Below are positions 17,096 through 26,005 of a stretch of 64,000 nucleotides of DNA, piece after piece (within the stretch, counting starts at the first letter, position 1; each line of letters opens with the position of its first letter). The position numbers were made by a program, and so were the translations under genes. Source of the DNA: Flavobacterium sp. AG291 (GTDB taxonomy: Bacteria > Bacteroidota > Bacteroidia > Flavobacteriales > Flavobacteriaceae); the NCBI RefSeq assembly GCF_003350375.1, contig NZ_QQAR01000001.1, forward strand, positions 310,001-374,000, read 5' to 3'. The notes beneath the pieces were generated by a model, which saw only the letters and a program-made list of their open reading frames with translations, ran no database searches and had not been told where the DNA came from.

Positions 17096-19723
17096 TTATT
17101 TTATAAAACCTTCGGCAGCTGTTAAAGCTTCGGCTATTCCGGCAACATTCTTACCACCTGCGGTTGCAAAGAACGGCTGTCCGCCTCCGCCTCCCTGGAT
17201 GAACTTACCCAGTTCGCGTACTACCTGTCCGGCATTAAGGCCTTTTTCAGCGACAAGCTCTTTAGAGATGTAGCAGGTAAGCATTGGTTTTCCTTCTTCG
17301 GCAGTTGCCAATACAAGGAAAAGGTTAGTACTTAATGTTCCAAGTTCATAAGCAAGATCTTTGGCACCTGTAGCGTCAAGATCAACCTGCTTTGCAAGGA
17401 ACTTAACTCCGTTTATTTCTTTAAGCTCGGCTGCAAGTTCGCCTTTAAGGTTTTTAGCCTTATCGCGAAGCAATGCCTCAAGCTGTTTCTTCAATTTTGT
17501 GTTTTCTTCCTGAAGCGATACCACAGCTTTTAACGTGTCCTGCGGATTCTTAAGAGCAGCATTTATGTCTTCAAGATCTTTTTCCTGAGTAGCAAAATAA
17601 GCTTTTACCGCCTCATTAGTAATAGCTTCAATTCTGCGGATACCGGCAGCAACTGCGCTTTCGCTTACTATTTTAAAGTACCATATGTCGGCAGTATTCC
17701 TAACGTGGATTCCACCACAAAGCTCCATGCTTTCGCCAAATTTGATGGCACGTACATTGTCACCGTATTTCTCACCGAAAAGTGCCATAGCACCTTCTTC
17801 AAGAGCCTGTTTAAACGGAATGCTTCTGCGTTCAATCAGCGGAAGATGCTCCTGAATTCTTGCATTTACAAAATCCTCAACCTGTTTTAATTCTTCGTCA
17901 GTCACTTTAGAGAAGTGAGAGAAGTCAAAACGCAGGTAATTAGGGCTTACTAACGATCCCTTTTGCTCCACATGCGTACCAAGGATAGACCTTAGTGCCT
18001 GGTGCAATAAGTGCGTAGCCGAGTGATTGCTTGCAGAATCACTGCGTAGTTTCTCGTTTACTTTAGCGGTAAAAGAACCATTTACGTTTTCAGGAAGCTT
18101 TTTAGCGATATGCAGTATAAGGTTGTTCTCTTTTTTAGTGTCAAGTATTTCTATAGTTTCATTAAGGGAAACTAAAGTTCCTTTGTCACCTACCTGTCCA
18201 CCACCTTCAGGGTAGAAAGGAGTATTGTCAAGAACTATTTGGTAAAGAATACCGTCTTTTTTAGAATCTACTTTGCGGTAACGTGTAATTTTTACTTCGT
18301 TTTCCGTTTGGTCGTAACCAACAAAAGTTTCGATGTTACCTTCTGCAAGCAGAACCCAGTCGTCGGTAGCTACTTCAGAAGCAGCACGCGAACGGTCTTT
18401 TTGTTTCTTAAGCTCGGCATCAAAACCTGCTTTGTCGTAAGAAAGTCCTTTTTCTTTAAGGATTAGTGCTGTAAGGTCTTCAGGGAAACCAAAAGTGTCA
18501 TAAAGTTCAAATGCTTTTGCACCTGATACTTCTTTTCCTTCTGTCTGGGCAACTACATTTTCTAATAGTTGAAGTCCCTGATCCAGTGTTCTAAGGAACG
18601 AAGCTTCTTCTTCACGGATAACATTGGTTGCCAATGACTGCTGCGATTTGATTTCAGGGAAGAATTCACCCATCTGAGCAGCCAGTACAGTTACAAGCTC
18701 ATTGATGAATGGCTCTTTTTTATTAAGGAAGGTAAATCCGTAACGGATAGCCCTTCTTAATATTCTGCGTATAACATATCCTGCACCACCGTTAGATGGA
18801 AGCTGCCCGTCAGCGATAGCAAAAGCTACTGCACGAACGTGGTCAGCAATTACACGGATAGCGATATTTACTTTTTCTTCGGCATCGTTAGCTGCCTTAA
18901 TTGTGTATTTAGCACCTGTAAGCTCTTCAATTTTAGAGATAAGCGGCGTGAAAACGTCTGTGTCGTAGTTTGATGTTACATTCTGTAATACCATGCAAAG
19001 ACGCTCAAAGCCCATACCGGTATCAACGTGCTGTGCCGGTAGTTTTTCAAGAGACCCATCGGCTTTACGGTTAAATTCCATAAATACGTTGTTCCATATC
19101 TCTACTACCTGTGGGTGGTCATTGTTGACAAGAGATTTTCCTGAAACCAATGCTTTCTCTTCCGCTGAACGGATGTCAACGTGAATTTCAGAACATGGTC
19201 CGCAGGGTCCCTGGTCACCCATTTCCCAGAAGTTATCTTTCTTGTTTCCAAGAATGATTCTGTCTTCGTCAATAAGCTCTTTCCAGATGTCATAAGCCTC
19301 CTGATCGAACGGAACATTCTCTTCAGGACTTCCTTCAAACACACTTACATAAAGGATGTCTTTTGGTATTTTGTATACTTCTGTCAATAGTTCCCAAGCC
19401 CAGTTAATGGCTTCTCTTTTGAAATAGTCGCCAAAGCTCCAGTTTCCAAGCATTTCAAACATGGTATGGTGGTAAGTATCAAAACCTACATCTTCCAGGT
19501 CATTATGCTTACCCGAAACGCGAAGACATTTTTGGGTATCGGCTATACGTTTGCTTTTCGGGGTGCCATTGCCAAGGAAAAATTCCTTGAACTGCGCCAT
19601 ACCCGAATTGTTAAACATAAGCGTTGGATCATCTTTGGTAACAATAGGAGCCGAAGGCACAATAAGATGGCCTTTCTCCTTAAAGAATTCTAAGAATTGT
19701 TTTCTTATATCCTGGGATTTCAT
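17096..19723 (-). CDS. alaS: Alanyl-tRNA synthetase
   Basis: An 875-residue class II synthetase that charges tRNA-Ala and clears Ser/Gly mischarging. The N-terminal catalytic domain begins [16 protein letters not shown] and has motif 1 to 3 blocks ([31 protein letters not shown]). The editing domain shows the zinc-site pair [11 protein letters not shown] and CGGIHV. The C-terminal Ala domain ends with a Gly-rich GGGGGQPFF block. Length is normal for the family. It is divergent from the M23 peptidase gene; a -7 element at 19851-19858 implies a leader of about 120 bases. Confidence 0.97.
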   Translation of the reverse strand: MKSQDIRKQFLEFFKEKGHLIVPSAPIVTKDDPTLMFNNSGMAQFKEFFLGNGTPKSKRIADTQKCLRVSGKHNDLEDVGFDTYHHTMFEMLGNWSFGDYFKREAINWAWELLTEVYKIPKDILYVSVFEGSPEENVPFDQEAYDIWKELIDEDRIILGNKKDNFWEMGDQGPCGPCSEIHVDIRSAEEKALVSGKSLVNNDHPQVVEIWNNVFMEFNRKADGSLEKLPAQHVDTGMGFERLCMVLQNVTSNYDTDVFTPLISKIEELTGAKYTIKAANDAEEKVNIAIRVIADHVRAVAFAIADGQLPSNGGAGYVIRRILRRAIRYGFTFLNKKEPFINELVTVLAAQMGEFFPEIKSQQSLATNVIREEEASFLRTLDQGLQLLENVVAQTEGKEVSGAKAFELYDTFGFPEDLTALILKEKGLSYDKAGFDAELKKQKDRSRAASEVATDDWVLLAEGNIETFVGYDQTENEVKITRYRKVDSKKDGILYQIVLDNTPFYPEGGGQVGDKGTLVSLNETIEILDTKKENNLILHIAKKLPENVNGSFTAKVNEKLRSDSASNHSATHLLHQALRSILGTHVEQKGSLVSPNYLRFDFSHFSKVTDEELKQVEDFVNARIQEHLPLIERRSIPFKQALEEGAMALFGEKYGDNVRAIKFGESMELCGGIHVRNTADIWYFKIVSESAVAAGIRRIEAITNEAVKAYFATQEKDLEDINAALKNPQDTLKAVVSLQEENTKLKKQLEALLRDKAKNLKGELAAELKEINGVKFLAKQVDLDATGAKDLAYELGTLSTNLFLVLATAEEGKPMLTCYISKELVAEKGLNAGQVVRELGKFIQGGGGGQPFFATAGGKNVAGIAEALTAAEGFIK

Positions 19724-19850
19724 ATACGGACAGAAATTTATTTAATGTTTATTAGCAGGTGCTGCCTTAAAAATTGGTGCTAAAACTGTAACATTTACTA
19801 CATTTGTTCGTTTATCACTTATAGTCGCGGCAGGTATTTTACCTAAGGTG

Positions 19851-19858
19851 CAAAAATA
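19851..19858 (-). promoter_or_regulatory. -7 promoter element TATTTTTG for alaS
   Basis: Perfect TAnnTTTG on the minus strand. The predicted leader to the alaS ATG is about 120 bases and contains a small AGGTA/TACCT hairpin near its start. Confidence 0.55.
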
Positions 19859-19872
19859 GAATAATTTAAGAC

Positions 19873-20850
19873 ATGGCGAAGGTAAAATATTATTACGACG
19901 CAGAAAACTTAGCATACCGTATCATAAAACCTGTAAGAGGAAAAAAAATAGGCGTAGTCCTGCTGTTTTTGTTCTCTGCAGCCCTGTTCGGATTCCTTTG
20001 TTTTGTAGTGTTGCTTAATACCCCATACTTTGAAACTCCGAAAGATAAACTTCAGGCCCGTGAGATCGAAAACATGAAAATCCGTTATGAGATACTGAAT
20101 CATAAAATGGACCAGATTGATGAGGTGCTCGAAGAAGTTGAAGATCGTGATAACAATCTTTACCGTGCTTATTTTAATGCTTCTGCCATTCCCGACGAAC
20201 AACGAAAGGCTGGATTTGGAGGGGTTAACCGCTATAAGGATCTTGAAGGTTTTGATAATTCAGAACTTGTGATAGGAACCACCAAACGTCTTGATATCAT
20301 TTCCAAAGAGCTGGTAATACAGTCTAAGTCACTTGATGAAATTGCGAAGCTGGCAAAGGATAAAGAAAAACTGTTAGCTTCTATTCCGGCAATACAGCCT
20401 GTAAAGAACGAAGATCTCCGCCAGATGGCATCGGGTTTTGGATACCGTAGCGACCCTTTTACCAAGATTCGTAAGTTTCATGCGGGTATGGATTTCTCTG
20501 CAAGAACAGGAACTCCCATCTATGCTACAGGTGATGGTGTGGTAGTAGCGGCAGATAACAGGCTTTCGGGTTATGGTAATCGTGTTGTTATACGTCATGG
20601 ATTTGGTTATGAAACCCTGTATGGGCACATGAGCCGTTTTAAAGCGAAAGCCGGACAGAAGGTAAAAAGGGGAGATGTTATAGGCTATGTGGGTAGCACC
20701 GGACGTAGTGAGGCTCCGCACCTTCATTATGAAGTGCATAAAAATGGAGAGGTTGTAAACCCGCTTAACTTCTATTATGGAAATATTTCTGCCAAAGAAT
20801 ACATTTTAATTTCTAAATTAGCTAACCAGGAAAACCAATCGCTTGACTAA
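19873..20850 (+). CDS. M23 family (LytM-type) peptidoglycan endopeptidase
   Basis: A 325-residue membrane-anchored peptidase. The N-terminus is cytoplasmic, with one membrane helix (about residues 26-48), then a helical, probably coiled-coil stretch (about 60-110) and a C-terminal M23 domain. Zinc ligands are intact: FHAGMDF (HxxxD) and HLHYE (HxH), with the fold signature GYETLYGHMSRFKAKAGQKV between them. It should cut cross-links in periplasmic peptidoglycan. Its stop overlaps the start of the MerR gene by one base (TAATG), so the two are translationally coupled. The order peptidase-MerR-LemA-TPM-TPM next to alaS is recurrent in flavobacteria from general knowledge. Confidence 0.9.
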   Translation: MAKVKYYYDAENLAYRIIKPVRGKKIGVVLLFLFSAALFGFLCFVVLLNTPYFETPKDKLQAREIENMKIRYEILNHKMDQIDEVLEEVEDRDNNLYRAYFNASAIPDEQRKAGFGGVNRYKDLEGFDNSELVIGTTKRLDIISKELVIQSKSLDEIAKLAKDKEKLLASIPAIQPVKNEDLRQMASGFGYRSDPFTKIRKFHAGMDFSARTGTPIYATGDGVVVAADNRLSGYGNRVVIRHGFGYETLYGHMSRFKAKAGQKVKRGDVIGYVGSTGRSEAPHLHYEVHKNGEVVNPLNFYYGNISAKEYILISKLANQENQSLD

Positions 20851-21179
20851 TGCATTTAGAACTGCCTGAAAAAAGATATTACAGTATAGGCGAACTCGCC
20901 AAAGCATTCAATGTTAATGCATCGCTCATCCGTTTTTGGGATAAGGAATTTGATATTCTTAAACCTAAGAAAAACGCGAAAGGCAACCGTATGTTCACTC
21001 CCGAAGATGTAAAGAACCTGCAGCTGATTTACCATTTGGTAAAAGAGCGTGGCTTTACATTAGAAGGTGCAAAAGTGCATCTTAAGGAAGGACAGAAAAA
21101 AACACTCGATAAATTTGAAATTATCAGTAAATTAGAATCAATTAAAACAAATTTGATAAACCTTAAAAACGAACTTTAA
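20850..21179 (+). CDS. MerR family transcriptional regulator
   Basis: A 109-residue regulator with a MerR-type winged helix at the N-terminus: YYSIGELAKAFNVNASLIRF (about residues 10-29) and then the wing KNAKGNRMFTPEDVKNLQLI. The remaining 40 residues form a dimerisation-type helix with no Cys-rich or ligand-binding domain, so the effector is not readable. The ATG overlaps the stop of the peptidase gene and LemA follows after 12 bases, placing it inside the envelope operon. Confidence 0.9.
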   Translation: MHLELPEKRYYSIGELAKAFNVNASLIRFWDKEFDILKPKKNAKGNRMFTPEDVKNLQLIYHLVKERGFTLEGAKVHLKEGQKKTLDKFEIISKLESIKTNLINLKNEL

Positions 21180-21191
21180 AAACCAACAAAC

Positions 21192-21782
21192 ATGAAAAAA
21201 TGGATTATCCCCGTAGTAATTATTGCAGCAATAGTAATAATTGGCTTTTTTTGGGCAATGGGTATTAAGAATGGGGCTTTAGGAAAAAGCCAGGCAGTAG
21301 GAAGTGCATGGGGTAACGTTGAAACCGCATACCAACGTAGAAATGACCTTATTGGTAATTTGGTTGAAACAGTAAAAGGGGCTGCTAACTTTGAAAAAAG
21401 CACTCTGGTAGAAGTTATAGAAGCAAGAAGTAAAGCTACATCAGTACAGGTAAATGCTGCCGATGCAACTCCTGAACAACTTGAGGCATTCAGTAAAGCG
21501 CAAGCTAATCTTATGGGGTCAGTTAACAAGTTGATAGGTAATGTTACTGTAGAAAAATACCCTGAACTGAAAGCAAACCAAAATTTCCTTAAACTTCAGG
21601 ATGAGTTGGCTTCGACGGAGAATACTATTCAAACCGTTCGCACGCGTTACAATGAGAGTGTACAGGATTACAACAATTATGTGCTTAGGTTTCCTAACTC
21701 TATGTTCTTAGGCGAATATAAAGAAAAACCATACTTTAAATCGGTAGAAGGTGCTGACAAACCTGTAGAAGTTAAATTCTAA
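21192..21782 (+). CDS. LemA family protein
   Basis: A 196-residue protein with an N-terminal membrane helix (residues about 4-23) followed by the helical LemA domain. Signatures are YQRRNDLIGNLVETVKGAANFE and the C-terminal RYNESVQDYNNYVLRFPNS (both typical). LemA proteins are membrane-anchored helical bundles of uncertain role, often encoded beside TPM-domain proteins exactly as here. The gene is the third of the operon, 10 bases before the next start. Confidence 0.93.
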   Translation: MKKWIIPVVIIAAIVIIGFFWAMGIKNGALGKSQAVGSAWGNVETAYQRRNDLIGNLVETVKGAANFEKSTLVEVIEARSKATSVQVNAADATPEQLEAFSKAQANLMGSVNKLIGNVTVEKYPELKANQNFLKLQDELASTENTIQTVRTRYNESVQDYNNYVLRFPNSMFLGEYKEKPYFKSVEGADKPVEVKF

Positions 21783-21792
21783 TCAAAGCGTT

Positions 21793-22230
21793 ATGCCCAC
21801 AAACAATGATTTCCTGACTTCTGCTGATGAAGAGGCAATAGTTGCAGCTATACAGCAGGCCGAAAAGAATACTTCGGGAGAAATTAGGGTGCATATCGAA
21901 AATCATAGTGAAAAACCTCCTCTCGAAAGAGCTCAGGAGGTTTTTTATCAATTAGAGATGCATAATACCGCAATGCGAAACGGCGTATTGTTTTATGTTG
22001 GTATTAATGACCGCAGTTTTGCCATTATTGGTGATGAGGGTATTGATAAAGCTGTTGAAAATGATTTTTGGGACTGTACAAAAGATGTGATTATTAATCA
22101 TTTTAAGGAGAAACGTTTTAAAGATGGACTTGTTGCAGGGATACTTAGGGCAGGCGAAAGGCTAAAAACCTATTTCCCTTATGCTGATGACGACAAAAAC
22201 GAATTGCCTGATACTATATCTAAAGGATAA
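21793..22230 (+). CDS. TPM domain protein (cytosolic-type, short)
   Basis: A 145-residue TPM (YgcG-type) domain without a signal peptide. Visible core: NTSGEIRVHIENHSEKP, GVLFYVGINDRSFAIIGDEGIDKAV, then VIINHFKEKRFKDGLVAGI. The first residues (LTSADEEAIVAAIQQAEKN) match the domain start. A role in envelope maintenance is inferred only from linkage with LemA. The stop codon is immediately followed by the ATG of the next gene, so the two TPM genes are coupled. Confidence 0.9.
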   Translation: MPTNNDFLTSADEEAIVAAIQQAEKNTSGEIRVHIENHSEKPPLERAQEVFYQLEMHNTAMRNGVLFYVGINDRSFAIIGDEGIDKAVENDFWDCTKDVIINHFKEKRFKDGLVAGILRAGERLKTYFPYADDDKNELPDTISKG

Positions 22231-23040
22231 ATGAAAAAAATAAAACAATTGAGCCTTTTGCTTCTGCTGATTTCATTTCTGTTGCCGGCAATAGGTTTTG
22301 CACAGTTTGATATTCCTCCCAAACCTGATTTACAAACCAGTGTTTATGATTATGCCGGAATTTTAAGTGCTTCTGAAAAGACAGCACTTGAACAAAAGCT
22401 TATAAGATATTCAGATTCTACTTCTACGCAAATTGTTGTAATTACAGTTGAAACTATTAAAGGGGAAAGTATCGGATTACTTACCCCAAAATGGGCCCAT
22501 GAATGGGGAATAGGACAGGCTGATAAAGATAACGGTGTTTTAATCCTTCTCGCAGAAAAGGAACATCAGATATGGATATCTCCCGGATATGGTGTTGAAG
22601 ACAGGCTTAGTGCCGGAATAGTGGGACAAATGACCCGTGATGTAATAATACCTGAATTTAAAGCAGGCAGTTATTATAATGGACTTGATAAAGGTTCAGA
22701 TGCTATTTTTCAACTCTTAAAAGGAAAATATAAAGAAGAACGTAAAAACCTTAAAAAAGGCAAAGGCGATGGTGGAGGCGGCGGAATCTTTATTTTTATT
22801 ATAATCTTCATTATTATCATAATTATCCTTTCCAGAAGGGGCGGTGGTCGTGGAGGAAATAATGGAGGTGGTGATTTTGGATCGACACTTACAGATATTC
22901 TTATTTTAAGCAGCCTCGGCCGTGGAGGAGGTTCACGTGGTGGATTTGGAGGCTTCGGTGGAAGTTCCGGCGGCGGCGGATTTGGCGGCGGCTTTGGCGG
23001 TGGCGGCTTCAGTGGAGGCGGTGCAGGAGGAAGCTGGTAA
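22231..23040 (+). CDS. TPM domain protein, secreted with Gly-rich membrane tail (YgcG-like)
   Basis: A 269-residue YgcG-type protein: signal peptide (LLPAIGFAQ cleavage region), a TPM domain with VYDYAGILSASEKTALEQKL, DNGVLILLAEKEHQIWISPGYGVEDRL and GSDAIFQLLKGKYKE, then a membrane helix of Ile/Phe residues (about 184-200) and a Gly/Arg/Ser-rich tail of about 65 residues ending GGAGGSW. It probably faces the periplasm, with the Gly-rich tail beyond the helix. It is the last gene of the peptidase-MerR-LemA-TPM operon and is followed by a strong terminator. Confidence 0.92.
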   Translation: MKKIKQLSLLLLLISFLLPAIGFAQFDIPPKPDLQTSVYDYAGILSASEKTALEQKLIRYSDSTSTQIVVITVETIKGESIGLLTPKWAHEWGIGQADKDNGVLILLAEKEHQIWISPGYGVEDRLSAGIVGQMTRDVIIPEFKAGSYYNGLDKGSDAIFQLLKGKYKEERKNLKKGKGDGGGGGIFIFIIIFIIIIIILSRRGGGRGGNNGGGDFGSTLTDILILSSLGRGGGSRGGFGGFGGSSGGGGFGGGFGGGGFSGGGAGGSW

Positions 23041-23047
23041 AAATAAC

Positions 23048-23075
23048 AAGAAAGGCTGCAATTGCAGCCTTTCTT
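23048..23075. terminator. Bidirectional palindromic terminator
   Basis: A perfect palindrome, AGAAAGGCTGCA/TGCAGCCTTTCT, between the TPM operon and the convergent receptor gene. Confidence 0.85.
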
Positions 23076-23077
23076 AT

Positions 23078-25918
23078 TTAGAAGAACCAGAAACGATTGT
23101 CACCGTCGTCGTCTTTTTCCTTGGTTCCGAATTTATCAAGCTTAAGACTCAGTGAGAACATTACATAACGTTTAAGCACTGTGTTTTGCATATCGGTTAC
23201 CGCAGTAGGTGATATGTATCGTGAAGTCCCCTGGTTTTGATTCAGGATGTCGTATACCTTAACCTTAAACATTAGTTTGTTGCTTAAGAAATTATACCCA
23301 AGACTGGTATTCCACAAAAAGAAATCTTTTTTAAATCCATCTCCTAAATTAGAATTGTAGGTATAGGTAAAGTCATTACCCCATACAATATGCTTTGGCC
23401 AGTAGCTTGTCGTTTGTAATCCTGCTTTGTGAACAAAATTCGACTGGAAATCGGTAGCGTAGTTGGTGTAATGCGATTCGTTGTATGTAAAGCTGTATAT
23501 AGGGCTTATATTCAGTAATTCGCCATAGTCATAGCTAAAACCTATTTTTGGTACAATAGAGTATGAAGTTGCATCATACTGCAGATCATTGGTAATACCT
23601 TTGTTAAATTGTAAATATGTGTGAAGGTTAAAATTGAGACCGTATTTGCTTGCTCCTTCTGTTTTTATTTTTTTACTCCAGTTTCCACCCAGCCAGGCGT
23701 CATAGGTTCCGTTCATATTGCCATACTGAACGGTTCGTTTAGCACTTGCGTCTACATCGGTAAAAGTTATTACTTCGTTCTCGTTGTAGGTCGCACCGCC
23801 ATAAAATGAGTAGCCACTGTTAGTAGCCCAGTCATAATCGTAAAAACTAAGGTACACAGAGTGCGCGACATTAGGGTTCAGGTTTTCGTTTCCTGTGGTC
23901 GTATACATAGGACTGCTCAGGTCGGTAATAGGTAATATCTGAGATGCCAATGGCATATTTGCATTATAGTTGTAGTTGACATATACCGACTGCGATTTGC
24001 CTAATTTTAAATGAGCATTGGCATTAGCATAAGGCAGCATGTAATTGCGGTTTACAGTATAATCTGTACCCATATAAGAACCGAAATTCCTGAAATTAAT
24101 TACCGATGTACCTAAAGAAGCCCCAAAGCTGTATTTCTTTTTAACCAGATTAAAACCTGCATAAGGTGTTATTTTGGTTGTATTGCCTCTTGTATAATTT
24201 GTAAGCTCATCTGATATGTCTGAAAAGCTGTTGGTGCCGTCATTAAAATTAAAACCCTTACGGTTTTGAACATTAGTTTCATCCCTTAACTGGGTACCAA
24301 CTTTAATACGAAGGGAATCGGTTATGGGTTCGGTGAAATTAATGCGTGCATCGTAATAGTCTTTTTTGTTTCCGTTGGTAACTAGTTGATTTCTTATATC
24401 GGCCCGGGTTTCATCTATACCGTCATCATTGGTGTCTTCATAAAAGAAAGTAGAAGAATTGGTATACTGCGAACGGTCTTCAGTATTGTTTTCAGTACTT
24501 AACTCAAGGCTGATCGATCTGCCTCTTTTGTTTAGCATTTTTGTTGCTGTAAGCTCAGTTTCAAAACCGTTATTGTCATTGTTATTACTGTTGGCACCAC
24601 TGCTTTCGTTAAGTAGTTTTCCATCCTGGTTTTTTGTATTGCTTCTCGATTCACTGTTTGTCCTTTCGCTTGCTTTTACAAATTTTGGAGCAAAGTATAA
24701 AGTAGTAGTCGAATCTACCTTAAATTCAAATTCTGAGCTAAAGTTATGGGCATATTTAAAGGTATCCGTTTTTGATTCTGATTCGCTTATAAGGCTTTTG
24801 TTTGAAGATGTATTTGGAGTGCCGTTATCTTCCGTTGGCAAAAAGGTTTCCGATCTCGTTTTGCTTCTGTTTTCCGTGTCGGCACCGGTATAAAAATAAT
24901 TGATATTAGGGTCAAAACCCTTAAACCACTGATCACCATAAGTGATGCCAAAAATATTAGTGCGGGTAATACCATTTCCTCCGCCAAAATGCATTCCGTT
25001 TATCCCGAAACTGCCGTCGCCACTCATATAAATGCTGTTGTTGCCACGTCCGCCGCTCATGCTGTCAAACACTTCATTCATGCTGAAACCGGTGGTGTTT
25101 ATATTGTTGGAAGAGGCGAGTAAACTTATCTTTCGGTTTCCTTTAAAATAGTTTACCAAAGCATTGGCTTCATAGCGCTTGTCACTTCCGTATCCACCTA
25201 CAAAACGGCTGAAGAATCCTTTGTTCTTGTCTTCGTCTATGGTCAGGTTTATACTGGCATTGTTACCTTCAGCTGCCTTTCCTGTATATTCTTCCTCTTT
25301 TGTTTTGGTATCGGTTACCTGAACTTTATTGATGATTTCGGCCGGTAGGTTCTCTAAAGCAATTTTACCGTCTTTATCAAAAAAAGGTTTGCCATTAACT
25401 AATATCTGGTTAACCTCTTTCCCGTTTACTTTAATTTTCCCTTCATCGTCAACCGTAACACCGGGGAGTTGCTCAAGCAGGGTTTTTACGTTAGCATCGG
25501 GGCGTACTTTAAACGAAGCAGCATTAAATTCCAGTGTATCTTTTTTTACACGGATAGGAGGGATTTCGTTCTCAATTACAAGTTCATTTAGTTCTGTTGA
25601 TTTGTCGGCAAGCTTTAGCGTACCAAAATCTCTGTCTTCTGTAACACTTTGTATTTCCTGCCTGTAATCTGCAAGCCCCACATACGATACTTTTAAGAAT
25701 ACAGGATTACTGAGTTTTCGGGTTTTAAGTTCCCAATTACCATTTTTATCTGTAATGGTGTAGTTTACTATTGAAGAATCTTTTACAGCAGTAAGATATA
25801 CAGTTGCAGATTCAAGTGGAAAATTTTGGTCATCTGTAACTTTCCCTTTAAGCGTAATGTTTTGCCCTGATACGAGTATAGTAGTAAAAAAGAGCAACAG
25901 TATTAGTAATTTTTGCAT
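23078..25918 (-). CDS. Outer membrane beta-barrel receptor (TonB-receptor-like), paralog 1
   Basis: A 946-residue outer membrane protein. After the signal peptide come a carboxypeptidase-regulatory-like domain (TLKGKVTDDQNFPLESATVY, residues about 22-100), a plug-like domain (KTLLEQLPGVTVDDEGKIKV, VNQILVNGKPFFDKDGK) and a long barrel of the OMP_b-brl_3 type ending NRFWFF with terminal Phe. No TonB box is obvious by eye and no SusD partner is present, so the substrate is unknown. The next gene upstream (26006-28822) is a paralog with nearly the same architecture and a shared upstream element. Confidence 0.88.
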   Translation of the reverse strand: MQKLLILLLFFTTILVSGQNITLKGKVTDDQNFPLESATVYLTAVKDSSIVNYTITDKNGNWELKTRKLSNPVFLKVSYVGLADYRQEIQSVTEDRDFGTLKLADKSTELNELVIENEIPPIRVKKDTLEFNAASFKVRPDANVKTLLEQLPGVTVDDEGKIKVNGKEVNQILVNGKPFFDKDGKIALENLPAEIINKVQVTDTKTKEEEYTGKAAEGNNASINLTIDEDKNKGFFSRFVGGYGSDKRYEANALVNYFKGNRKISLLASSNNINTTGFSMNEVFDSMSGGRGNNSIYMSGDGSFGINGMHFGGGNGITRTNIFGITYGDQWFKGFDPNINYFYTGADTENRSKTRSETFLPTEDNGTPNTSSNKSLISESESKTDTFKYAHNFSSEFEFKVDSTTTLYFAPKFVKASERTNSESRSNTKNQDGKLLNESSGANSNNNDNNGFETELTATKMLNKRGRSISLELSTENNTEDRSQYTNSSTFFYEDTNDDGIDETRADIRNQLVTNGNKKDYYDARINFTEPITDSLRIKVGTQLRDETNVQNRKGFNFNDGTNSFSDISDELTNYTRGNTTKITPYAGFNLVKKKYSFGASLGTSVINFRNFGSYMGTDYTVNRNYMLPYANANAHLKLGKSQSVYVNYNYNANMPLASQILPITDLSSPMYTTTGNENLNPNVAHSVYLSFYDYDWATNSGYSFYGGATYNENEVITFTDVDASAKRTVQYGNMNGTYDAWLGGNWSKKIKTEGASKYGLNFNLHTYLQFNKGITNDLQYDATSYSIVPKIGFSYDYGELLNISPIYSFTYNESHYTNYATDFQSNFVHKAGLQTTSYWPKHIVWGNDFTYTYNSNLGDGFKKDFFLWNTSLGYNFLSNKLMFKVKVYDILNQNQGTSRYISPTAVTDMQNTVLKRYVMFSLSLKLDKFGTKEKDDDGDNRFWFF

Positions 25919-25932
25919 GAAACGATTGGCTG

Positions 25933-25979
25933 GTTAGTAAGGTTATCCTTATAAAACAGCTAAGTAAATACTTTAGTAT
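25933..25979 (-). promoter_or_regulatory. Duplicated upstream element, copy 1
   Basis: A 47-base stretch upstream of paralog 1 that aligns with 28831-28877 upstream of paralog 2: both carry GTTAGTAAGGTTAT, CCTTA, AAAACAGCTAA and TTAGTAT at matching spacing. The core AAGGTTATCCTT is an interrupted inverted repeat (AAGG/CCTT). It may be a promoter/operator or a leader hairpin. Confidence 0.55.
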
Positions 25980-26005
25980 GAATAGTAATGTTAAAATTTT
26001 AAAAA

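Noticed and set aside
24459..24893. 144-codon antisense frame in receptor paralog 1 (and 28131-28556 in paralog 2)
   Set aside because: Both are shadows of receptor coding sequence; the Ser/Asn-rich barrel reads as hydrophobic in antisense.
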